From Spirochaetia bacterium (GTDB taxonomy: Bacteria; Spirochaetota; UBA4802; UBA5550), in NCBI GenBank assembly GCA_031289575.1, contig JAITPE010000235.1, positions 1 through 6,614 on the forward strand: a DNA stretch of 6,614 bases. The letters run 5' to 3'. The position numbers and the translations under genes are program-made. The notes below the pieces were generated by a model. That model worked only from the letters and a program-made list of their open reading frames with translations. It did no database searches and was not told the origin of the DNA. Shown one piece after another: positions 1 to 5,192 of this stretch. How positions within the stretch are numbered: position 1 is the first letter of the stretch; the number at the start of each line of letters is the position of its first letter.

Positions 1-113
1 TTTTTTACGTCGATACGGGAAAAATTGTTGAGGAATATGAAAATAATTACGCTACAATAGATAAAGAAGATATTGAATTTGAATATGTCTTAGAGGATTA
101 TAGAAAAAAATAA
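1..113 (+). CDS. 3' end of an unidentified protein
   Basis: The frame that opens at base 3 runs without a stop for 36 codons and ends at TAA 111-113. The visible tail is rich in acidic residues, tyrosine and lysine and includes the stretch YVDTGKIVEEYENNY. I do not recognise a family. The body of the gene lies left of the window. Base composition is strongly A+T-rich, like the accessory genes that follow and unlike rsh. Because only the tail is visible, the call that this is coding rests on the open frame and a protein-like composition. It is on the same strand as the DUF488 cluster but is separated from it by the left copy of the 91-bp repeat. Confidence 0.5.
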   Translation, partial: FYVDTGKIVEEYENNYATIDKEDIEFEYVLEDYRKK

Positions 114-162
114 AAAGATAAACCAAAAAAAATAATGGACAACTGCGTATTACCTAAAATGT

Positions 163-253
163 AGCAAAAACCGAGAATTTTGCAAAAAACGCTTTCAAAA
201 AAAGCGCCCTTTTCCGATTCTATCTTACACTTATAAGCGATATTGATTTCCAG
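163..253 (+). repeat. Left copy of a 91-bp direct repeat that includes a dead copy of the rsh start
   Basis: This segment aligns without gaps to 1611-1701, with 86 of 91 positions identical. The differences are at 174, 190, 214, 235 and 251. The right copy supplies ATG and the first seven codons of rsh. Here the equivalent start codon is ATA (233-235), and the match to rsh ends at 253. Both copies contain a small hairpin (190-206 here). The two copies bracket the DUF488 cluster. The segment could be a displaced piece of the rsh 5' region or one copy of a dispersed repeat; the window alone does not decide between these. Confidence 0.9.
184..206 (-). terminator. Possible minus-strand terminator hairpin inside the left repeat
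   Basis: CGCTTT (190-195) pairs with AAAGCG (201-206) across a five-base loop. Read on the minus strand, the stem is followed by six T residues (184-189), which is the shape of a weak intrinsic terminator. In the right repeat copy the outermost pair is lost. No minus-strand gene is visible that it would terminate, so its function is doubtful. Confidence 0.3.
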
Positions 254-348
254 CCTCCCACTACAATTCAGCCTTTTACACAGGGAAACTGGCACCCCAA
301 GCCTATTTTCTTTCTCTTCCTTGTTTTCTGAGTCCCCCCTAATTTTAA
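254..348. other. Unassigned pyrimidine-rich spacer
   Basis: Between the end of the left repeat and the first codons of the gene remnant lie about 95 bases, strongly C/T-rich on the plus strand and unlike both neighbours. The rsh-equivalent frame stays open through it to a TGA near 329-331, and the other plus frames have few stops. No frame gives a protein I recognise. I looked for a riboswitch core and for insertion-sequence ends and could not support either. Confidence 0.4.
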
Positions 349-453
349 TTTGCTACCCAAGATATTGCTGTATTGCAAAAAGATAAAACGATTGACAAAA
401 GAAGAAGTATTATTGAAAATATAATCTGGTGGCGACTGAGACAAAATCCATAA
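349..453 (+). pseudogene. 3' remnant of a lost gene upstream of the DUF488 gene
   Basis: The frame from 349 to the TAA at 451-453 reads as a convincing protein tail, including DIAVLQKDKTIDKRRSIIEN and ending WWRLRQNP. There is no start codon in this frame, and a stop lies just before it at 346-348, so the body of the gene is missing. The last base of its TAA is the first base of an ATG at 453 in the DUF488 frame. This is a TAATG overlap typical of translationally coupled genes. That overlap is the main evidence that the tail is a real, ancestral neighbour in the same operon. The family is not recognised. Confidence 0.55.
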
Positions 454-1343
454 TGTTATATTACAGAAGAAAAATATTATTGGCTCTATTGGAAACTTTT
501 AACGGCAAACTGGCGGCTATAAGTCTTCAAAAATATTTGTTCCTGTTTACGAGAAAACAGGATACAAAATCGTATGATTTCGTTCCATATAAGTATGGAT
601 GTTTTTCTTTTCAGGCAAATCAAGACATCGCAACCCTAAAGACATACGAATATGTTGATATATCGGAAGAGGGCTTTATCCAATTAAAAAAGAAAGATAG
701 CTATTGTGCCTGCTTGAATTTATTTGACAGGCAATATCTTTCGGATATAAAAATGGAGTTTGGTGAGTTGTCGCAGAACGATTTGATCAAATATACTTAC
801 ATTCATTATCCGTATTACGCAATAAAGAGTTCGATAGCGGAAAGTTTACTGACAACCGAAGAATATGCAAAAATAAAACTGCAATTAGACAATTTATCTG
901 ACCCAATATTGTTTACGATAGGTTATGAGGGTATTTCGCTGGAATCTTACATAAATGAATTGATAGTAAATGATATAAAAGTACTATGCGATGTTCGCAA
1001 AAACGCATTCAGCCGAAAATATGGATTTTCAAAAAGTCAACTCGAAACGGCTTGCAAAGGAGTAGATATAAAGTACATGCATTTCCCTGCATTAGGCATT
1101 GAATCAAAGTTTCGAAAAGATTTGCGCTCACGAGAAGATTATGATATTCTTTTTGATAATTACGAAAAGGCCGTTCTTGCATCAAATCATGCTAATATTG
1201 AAATTATTGCCAACTTTTTGAAGAACGATAAACGAGTTGCTTTGACTTGTTTTGAGAAAAATCCCGAGCAATGCCACAGAAGCAGGGTTGCGAAACGATT
1301 GATGCTTATGAATGATAAAAACTATATTCTAAATAATTTGTGA
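453..1343 (+). CDS. DUF488 protein with an N-terminal antitoxin-like (SocA/Panacea-type) region
   Basis: The protein has 296 residues if it starts at ATG 453. I prefer this start because it overlaps the upstream stop as TAATG and begins at the conserved-looking MLYYRRKILL. A GTG at 429 would add eight residues that also read as the previous gene in another frame. The N-terminal part carries LQKYLFLF (about 25-32) and YDFVPYKYGCFSF (about 41-53), a pattern like Panacea/SocA antitoxin domains. The C-terminal half is DUF488: TIGYEG near 155-160, then DVRKNAFSRKYGF, HFPALGIES, and the Cys-rich signature TCFEKNPEQCHRSR with Cys266, Cys274 and His275. The biochemical role of DUF488 is not established. 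The frame has no internal defect. It is followed three bases later by its partner gene. The DUF488 call is strong; the N-terminal call is by resemblance. Confidence 0.85.
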   Translation: MLYYRRKILLALLETFNGKLAAISLQKYLFLFTRKQDTKSYDFVPYKYGCFSFQANQDIATLKTYEYVDISEEGFIQLKKKDSYCACLNLFDRQYLSDIKMEFGELSQNDLIKYTYIHYPYYAIKSSIAESLLTTEEYAKIKLQLDNLSDPILFTIGYEGISLESYINELIVNDIKVLCDVRKNAFSRKYGFSKSQLETACKGVDIKYMHFPALGIESKFRKDLRSREDYDILFDNYEKAVLASNHANIEIIANFLKNDKRVALTCFEKNPEQCHRSRVAKRLMLMNDKNYILNNL

Positions 1344-1346
1344 CAA

Positions 1347-1571
1347 ATGCCAAACGCTAAGATATTAATAACGGTCAAAACTTACCCAACGCTATCCGAA
1401 AAATATGATGAATTGGTATGTACGGCCGGCTTTAAGGAAGACGGCTCGTGGATCCGTATTTATCCCGTTCCCTTTCGTAAATTGGATTATGAAAATCAAT
1501 TTCACAAATGGCAGTGGATAGGGACATTTTATCCACCAAAAAAATCAAACCAACAATTATCACTTTTCTAA
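1347..1571 (+). pseudogene. Shortened partner gene of the DUF488 protein (KTYPTLSEKYDELVCTAGF family)
   Basis: This 74-codon frame starts three bases after the DUF488 stop, with no clear ribosome site, so it probably depends on coupling. Residues 1-55 (ILITVKTYPTLSEKYDELVC, then GSWIRIYPVPFRKL, then KWQWI) look like the N-terminus of a conserved protein that I recall beside DUF488 genes and that is normally much longer. It may relate to the dual-OB family, but I am not certain. Residues 56-74 (GTFYPPKKSNQQLSLF) look like that family's C-terminal tail. The simplest reading is an in-frame deletion of the middle that left both ends. No stop interrupts the frame, so a short protein could still be made. 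Confidence 0.55.
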
Positions 1572-1684
1572 TGAAATGTAAGCTATTATTTGAATACAAC
1601 CGCATAGAACAGCAAAAACCGCGAATTTTGCAAAAAATGCTTTCAAAAAAAGCGCCCTTTTACGATTCTATCTTACACTTATGA
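1571..1684 (+). CDS. Possible small ORF linking the KTYP gene to rsh
   Basis: An ATG at 1571 shares its A with the TAA of the preceding gene (TAATG). The frame runs 37 codons to a TGA at 1682-1684, which overlaps the rsh ATG as ATGA. Codons 1-14 (MKCKLLFEYNRIEQ) are unique sequence, while the rest lies in the 91-bp repeat. In the left copy the same frame also ends at the same place, with TAA, but it is cut by TAG at 162-164. This may be the start of a further cluster gene cut off by the repeat, or only a chance frame that couples translation into rsh. No family is recognised. Confidence 0.3.
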   Translation: MKCKLLFEYNRIEQQKPRILQKMLSKKAPFYDSILHL

Positions 1685-1701
1685 GCGATATTGATTTCAA
1701 G
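1611..1701 (+). repeat. Right copy of the 91-bp direct repeat, overlapping the rsh start
   Basis: This copy matches 163-253 at 86 of 91 positions, in the same orientation and 1448 bases away. It covers the 70 bases before rsh and the first seven codons (MSDIDFK). The sequence before it, 1572-1610, has no match near the left copy, and the sequence after it is ordinary rsh. The hairpin of the left copy is present here with its outer pair weakened (1638-1654). Confidence 0.9.
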
Positions 1702-3720
1702 ATCAGAAGCCGGGACATCGACACACTTTTGGCTCAGATTGAATCGTACAATCCGGCCGCGGAACTGGATATTGTAAAGCGCGCCTATGAATTTGCGGAT
1801 ACGGCGCACAGCGGGCAGACCCGCCTATCGGGCGAGCCATATATTATACATCCGCTTGAGGTTGCCATCAATCTGACGCAGCTTCATATGGATGAAACAT
1901 CCATATGCGCCGCGCTGCTTCATGATGTTGTTGAGGATACCGGAGCCACGCTCGACTTTATTGCCGATAAATTCAGCCCGGATGTGGCAATGCTTGTCGA
2001 CGGCGTTACAAAAATATCGGCCATGAAGAACAAATCGCGCACAATCGCGCAGGCCGAAACCCTCCGTAAAATGCTGATAGCCACAATCAAGGATCTGCGC
2101 GTCATAATAATAAAGCTTGCGGATAAGCAGCACAATATGCGCACCATCATGTTTCAGCGCGAGGACAAGCAGCGCCGTATCGCTCAGGAAACGCTCGATA
2201 TATACGCTCCAATCGCGCGCCGGCTGGGCATATCAAGAATAGGCTCCGAGTTGGAAGACCTCTCCTTTCGTGTTCTTTACCGCGATGAGTACGATGATAT
2301 AAAAAACCGGCTGGCTCAGAGAGAGGAACAGCGCACGGCCTACATCGACGGAATCCGTTACACTCTCTATAAGCGCTTGACCGAAATGGAACTAAAGCCC
2401 GAGATTACCGGCCGCGCCAAAAATTACTTCTCCATATTCCGAAAAATGAAAATGCAGGATAAAACCTTTGATGAGATATACGACATCCAAGGCATACGCA
2501 TAATCGCGGACGAGGTCAAGGACTGCTACGCTGTACTCGGCGTAATCCATACCCTGTGGGCTCCCATAGAAGGCCGGTTCAAAGACTACATAGCGGTTCC
2601 CAAATCAAATATGTACCAGTCGCTTCACACCACAGTCATCGGCCCGGAGGGCCACCCGCTTGAGGTTCAAATACGCACAAGAGAGATGCATGAAACCGCG
2701 CAAATGGGAATCGCCGCGCACTGGCTTTACAAAGAAAATAAAACAGCGAAAAACGAAAGCTACAAAGATCTCGCCATACTCAACGATATAAACAAGCTTT
2801 TTGATGAGGCAAACACCTCGGTGCAATTCATGAAAGACCTAAAGATGAATCTCTATGATGATGAGATATTCGTCTTTACTCCGCAGGGGAAAATTGTTAA
2901 GCTTGCAAGAGAATCAACGACAATAGACTTCGCCTTTGCCATTCACTCCGAGGTGGGAATGAAGGCGGCCGGCGCCAAGGTGAACGGAAAAATAGTTCCG
3001 CTGAGAACAAAACTCAACAGCGGCGATATTATAGAAATACTCACAAGCAAAACCGGGCACCCGGCCGCCGCGTGGCTCAAATTTGTAAAGTCATCGGGCG
3101 CGCGATACAAAATAAGAAGCTGGCTGAGAAAAAATAATCAGATCACAGACGAAGAGGAAAAAACAGAGCGGAAGCCGCAGCAGAAAGAAACTCCAAGGGC
3201 CGAGGTCATCATCCCCAAGGAAGAACAGATCAAGCTCTCCAAAATATCGGAAAACAAGCGGAGCATGGTTTCAATAGAGGGAACAGCAAATGTTCTCATT
3301 AAACTGTCCCAGTGCTGCCAGCCAATTCCTGGCGATGATGTTGTGGGCTTTATAACACGCGGGCGCGGAATCACCATACACAAAAGAAGCTGCCCATCCC
3401 TCAAGCGCATGGAGAAGGAAAAAGAGCGTTTTGTAAACATACTGTGGGAGAGTTCGCCGCAGAATATGTACCCGATCAAACTCGCGGTAGAGGCATCGGA
3501 CAGGGTGAATCTGCTGAAGGATGTGGCCGAAGAAATATCACTATCCAAAACAAACATAATAAAAGTCGATGCCAATCTTAGAAATAAGGATCACGCCGTG
3601 TTAAAATTTATTCTGGAAGTCAGCGGCAACAAGCATCTTGGTGAAATAATAGCGCGGCTCAAAAAAGTAAAGAACGTCACCAATGTGTATAAACTCAACG
3701 AAAAAGTAGTGATCAAGTAA
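1681..3720 (+). CDS. rsh: Bifunctional (p)ppGpp synthetase/hydrolase (RelA/SpoT homologue)
   Basis: The enzyme makes (p)ppGpp from ATP and GDP/GTP and hydrolyses it, acting in the cytosol as the stringent-response switch. Domains in order over 679 residues: an HD hydrolase with His57, HDVVED at 81-86 and KLADKQHNMRT from 145 (metal-binding Asp148 and the H/N pair), apparently intact; a synthetase with YDIQGIR at 267-273, GRFKDYIAVPKSNMYQSLH from 298 and EVQIRTREMHETAQMGIAAHW; a TGS domain from about 395 (DEIFVFTPQGKIVKL); a linker rich in Lys and Glu; a zinc-finger-like segment with CC at 545-546 and GFITRGRGITIHKRSCPS; and an ACT domain from about 597. The length is slightly below the usual 700-750. 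The ATG has no Shine-Dalgarno sequence, overlaps a TGA as ATGA, and lies within the 91-bp repeat. The stop overlaps maf as TAATG. Confidence 0.97.
   Translation: MSDIDFKIRSRDIDTLLAQIESYNPAAELDIVKRAYEFADTAHSGQTRLSGEPYIIHPLEVAINLTQLHMDETSICAALLHDVVEDTGATLDFIADKFSPDVAMLVDGVTKISAMKNKSRTIAQAETLRKMLIATIKDLRVIIIKLADKQHNMRTIMFQREDKQRRIAQETLDIYAPIARRLGISRIGSELEDLSFRVLYRDEYDDIKNRLAQREEQRTAYIDGIRYTLYKRLTEMELKPEITGRAKNYFSIFRKMKMQDKTFDEIYDIQGIRIIADEVKDCYAVLGVIHTLWAPIEGRFKDYIAVPKSNMYQSLHTTVIGPEGHPLEVQIRTREMHETAQMGIAAHWLYKENKTAKNESYKDLAILNDINKLFDEANTSVQFMKDLKMNLYDDEIFVFTPQGKIVKLARESTTIDFAFAIHSEVGMKAAGAKVNGKIVPLRTKLNSGDIIEILTSKTGHPAAAWLKFVKSSGARYKIRSWLRKNNQITDEEEKTERKPQQKETPRAEVIIPKEEQIKLSKISENKRSMVSIEGTANVLIKLSQCCQPIPGDDVVGFITRGRGITIHKRSCPSLKRMEKEKERFVNILWESSPQNMYPIKLAVEASDRVNLLKDVAEEISLSKTNIIKVDANLRNKDHAVLKFILEVSGNKHLGEIIARLKKVKNVTNVYKLNEKVVIK
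1885..1907. repeat. Perfect inverted repeat inside rsh
   Basis: The arms CATATGGATG (1885-1894) and CATCCATATG (1898-1907) are perfect complements of ten bases around an AAA loop. They encode part of QLHMDETSIC in the hydrolase domain. Nothing indicates a regulatory role. It is listed because several such close palindromes occur inside genes of this window. Confidence 0.8.
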
Positions 3721-4301
3721 TGGTGATCCTTGGTTCGGCATCTCCGCGCCGGCGTGAACTGCTTGGAATCATCTACCCGCTGTTCGATATCAGCGCTCCG
3801 AATATAAACGAAGAAATACGCGGAGGAGAAAGTCCGCGCTCTTTTGCGGAAAGAATGTCGCGCGAAAAAATGGAAGCGGTGCTGCAGCCGTATTCCGGAA
3901 AAACAGAATCCTTTCTCGCGGTCACTGCCGATACGGTTGTAGCAATAGATGATGAGACAATAGGAAAGCCGAAAGATTTTGATGACGCGCTGCGCATCCT
4001 TGAACTTTTAAGCGGAAATACACACGAAGTTATAACCGGCCTTACGATTTTTATAAGGCGCTCAGGAGAGGGCGATATGATGATTACATCTCATGAGATT
4101 ACGCGCGTTACTTTCAAGGAACTCGGCGACGCGGAGATAAGGCGCTACCTGAGCATAACAGAATACATGGACAAGGCCGGGGCGTATGCCGCGCAGGAAA
4201 ACGGCAGCCTTATTATAAAAGAGATTACAGGCTCGGTAAGCAATGTGCTTGGTTTTCCGCTCAGACTTTTTTTCCGTATGATTCCATTGGACGCGCTTTA
4301 G
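3720..4301 (+). CDS. maf: Maf-family nucleoside triphosphate pyrophosphatase
   Basis: Maf proteins hydrolyse dTTP, UTP and modified nucleotides to monophosphates and pyrophosphate, and are thought to keep non-canonical nucleotides out of nucleic acids. Over 193 residues the family signatures appear in order: SASPRRRELL from residue 6, the catalytic ADTVVA with Asp71, GKP at 82-84, DKAGAYAAQE from 151, and GSVSNVLGFPL near the C-terminus. The DKAGAY form suggests the YhdE-like dTTP/UTP branch rather than the YceF branch, but the usual Gly-Ile after the Tyr is Ala-Ala here. The length is normal. The start codon shares its A with the rsh stop, and there is no strong ribosome site, so translation is probably coupled to rsh. 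Its stop overlaps the stop of the convergent NIF3-like gene at 4298-4301. Confidence 0.95.
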   Translation: MVILGSASPRRRELLGIIYPLFDISAPNINEEIRGGESPRSFAERMSREKMEAVLQPYSGKTESFLAVTADTVVAIDDETIGKPKDFDDALRILELLSGNTHEVITGLTIFIRRSGEGDMMITSHEITRVTFKELGDAEIRRYLSITEYMDKAGAYAAQENGSLIIKEITGSVSNVLGFPLRLFFRMIPLDAL

Positions 4302-4609
4302 AACTCGGCGAGCGCCCAAACATCAAAGGCCGGCTCCTCATACGGATGAGCCTTCCGCAGGGCCGCGACAGCGGACGCAATGAACTCATCGGCGCATACC
4401 ATTTCAACCTTGTATTCGCTCAAGCGTTCGGTCTTTCCGGTTTCACCCGCGAAGGGAGAACTGCCCGGGAGCGGAGTAAACTGTCCCTGCCCCGCGCTCT
4501 GCCATGAACAGTTTTCGTAGTTTCCCATTTTACCGGCGCCGGCTGCGAACAGCGCCGACTTTACTTTTTCAAGATGGCTCTCCGGCACAAAGAAACATAG
4601 CTTATACAT
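4298..4609 (-). CDS. Stand-alone NIF3/YqfO-type insertion-domain protein
   Basis: This 103-residue protein matches the roughly 100-residue PII/CutA-like domain inserted in YqfO-type NIF3 proteins, and which also occurs alone. The signs are an N-terminal YKLCFFVPESHLEKVKSALF, then GAGKMGNYENCSWQSAGQG and FTPLPGSSPFAG, and a C-terminal AHPYEEPAFDVWAL. The NIF3 metal-binding halves that flank the domain in full-length proteins are absent and not found nearby, so this is a free-standing form and not obviously a fragment. It is the last gene of a minus-strand trio and starts inside the nucleosidase gene with an eight-base overlap. It has its own strong ribosome site. The molecular function is unknown; trimeric ligand binding is inferred from the fold only. 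Confidence 0.85.
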   Translation of the reverse strand: MYKLCFFVPESHLEKVKSALFAAGAGKMGNYENCSWQSAGQGQFTPLPGSSPFAGETGKTERLSEYKVEMVCADEFIASAVAALRKAHPYEEPAFDVWALAEF

Positions 4610-5192
4610 GGGGCATCACCTTTTCCTCAAAGTATTGAAAAAGCTCCAAGGAGACTTTTTCAATATTGCCGATGATGTCGCCGGCGGCTGTATCGGATGT
4701 ATCCGACACAGCCTTGAACAGGAAGGCTTTTATGCCGTACTTGCCGCAGGCCCGGACTACGGCCGCGCCCTCCATATCCGCAAGATCGGCAAAGCGCCCG
4801 GCGGCCTGCCGCTCTTCGGCCGAAAGGGCCGGGACATCGGCCGTGGCCAGCACAGCCTCGGCATGGCCCGGCATAATGCCGGTTCTGCGCGGCAGGCCCT
4901 TTTGCGGGCGCCTGTCGTATTCATAAACCGCGGATATATGCCGTATATCGCCAAGTTTAAGAAACGGCGACAGCGCGCCCGCGGAACCCGCATTAAACAC
5001 GCATTGGGCATTGTGCTCGCGAATAAGGGCGGCCGAGGCAAGGGCGGCGTTTACCTTACCGATTCCGGAAACAATCAGGGTGTAAACGCCGCCCCTGTAA
5101 GTACGGAATGGCCTTTCGGCCGCCTGCTCGAGGCGCATCCCTTCAATGAAGGGATGCGCCTCGGCCATTGTGGCTATCACTATCCCATTCAT
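4602..5192 (-). CDS. Nucleoside phosphorylase/nucleosidase family protein (MTA/SAH nucleosidase or futalosine hydrolase-like)
   Basis: The 196-residue protein shows the PNP/UDP-phosphorylase fold: IVIATMAEAHPFIEG at the N-terminus, SGIGKVNAALASAALI from 42, NAGSAGAL from 67, DMEGAAV at 139-145 (the Met-Glu that holds the ribose) and a base-binding Asp in KAVSDTSD at 160-167. Hydrolysis of a purine-type nucleoside is likely. The substrate (MTA/SAH, futalosine or another) cannot be read from sequence, and it is shorter than the usual 230 or so residues. I start it at ATG 5192, which overlaps the SEC-C stop as ATGA; an upstream ATG at 5243 would lie deep in the SEC-C gene. Three inverted repeats lie within the gene. 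It overlaps the NIF3-like gene by eight bases. Confidence 0.82.
   Translation of the reverse strand: MNGIVIATMAEAHPFIEGMRLEQAAERPFRTYRGGVYTLIVSGIGKVNAALASAALIREHNAQCVFNAGSAGALSPFLKLGDIRHISAVYEYDRRPQKGLPRRTGIMPGHAEAVLATADVPALSAEERQAAGRFADLADMEGAAVVRACGKYGIKAFLFKAVSDTSDTAAGDIIGNIEKVSLELFQYFEEKVMPHV
4615..4621 (-). promoter_or_regulatory. Strong ribosome-binding site for the NIF3-like gene
   Basis: AGGTGAT on the minus strand lies five bases before the ATG at 4609. It matches the extended anti-Shine-Dalgarno complement and sits inside the end of the nucleosidase gene. It fixes the NIF3-like start and suggests this gene can be translated efficiently without relying only on coupling. Confidence 0.7.
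4633..4665. repeat. Inverted repeat near the 3' end of the nucleosidase gene
   Basis: The arms TATTGAAAAAG (4633-4643) and CTTTTTCAATA (4655-4665) are perfect 11-base complements. The space between them can add a CTCC/GGAG pairing with one unpaired base. The repeat covers codons 176-187, the C-terminal helix NIEKVSLELFQY. It has no following T-run, so it is not a standard terminator. Confidence 0.75.
4686..4713. repeat. Quasi-palindrome over the nucleosidase active-site Asp codon
   Basis: GGCTGT (4686-4691) and TCGGAT (4693-4698) pair with ATCCGA (4701-4706) and ACAGCC (4708-4713), with a single mismatch (4692/4707) and a two-base centre. It encodes AVSDTSDTA, including the presumed base-binding Asp, so some symmetry may come from the repeated SDTSDT residues. 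Confidence 0.65.
5129..5163. repeat. Perfect 16-bp-arm hairpin near the start of the nucleosidase gene
   Basis: The bases at 5129-5144 are the exact reverse complement of 5148-5163, leaving a three-base loop (5145-5147). The arms are G+C-rich, so the RNA hairpin would be very stable. On the coding (minus) strand it spans codons 11-22 (EAHPFIEGMRLE), beginning about 30 bases after the ATG and just past the SEC-C/nucleosidase junction. It has no T-run, so it is not a normal terminator. It could hinder ribosomes or nucleases, or be a by-product of template switching. Confidence 0.9.

Noticed and set aside
98..295. Minus-strand frame of 65 codons across the left repeat
   Set aside because: In the right repeat copy the same frame is broken by a stop, there is no ribosome site, and much of it is low-complexity A+T-rich sequence.
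254..345. A riboswitch (cobalamin-like) or insertion-sequence end
   Set aside because: Short pieces resembled conserved boxes, but the core pairing and order were absent on both strands, and no terminal inverted repeat was found.
392..425. TTGACA and TATAAT as a promoter of the DUF488 gene
   Set aside because: The spacer is 22 bases, too long for a standard promoter, and both boxes fall in the codons of the upstream gene remnant.
429..452. GTG start eight codons upstream of ATG 453
   Set aside because: The added residues lie in sequence that reads as the tail of the previous gene, and the TAATG overlap points to 453.
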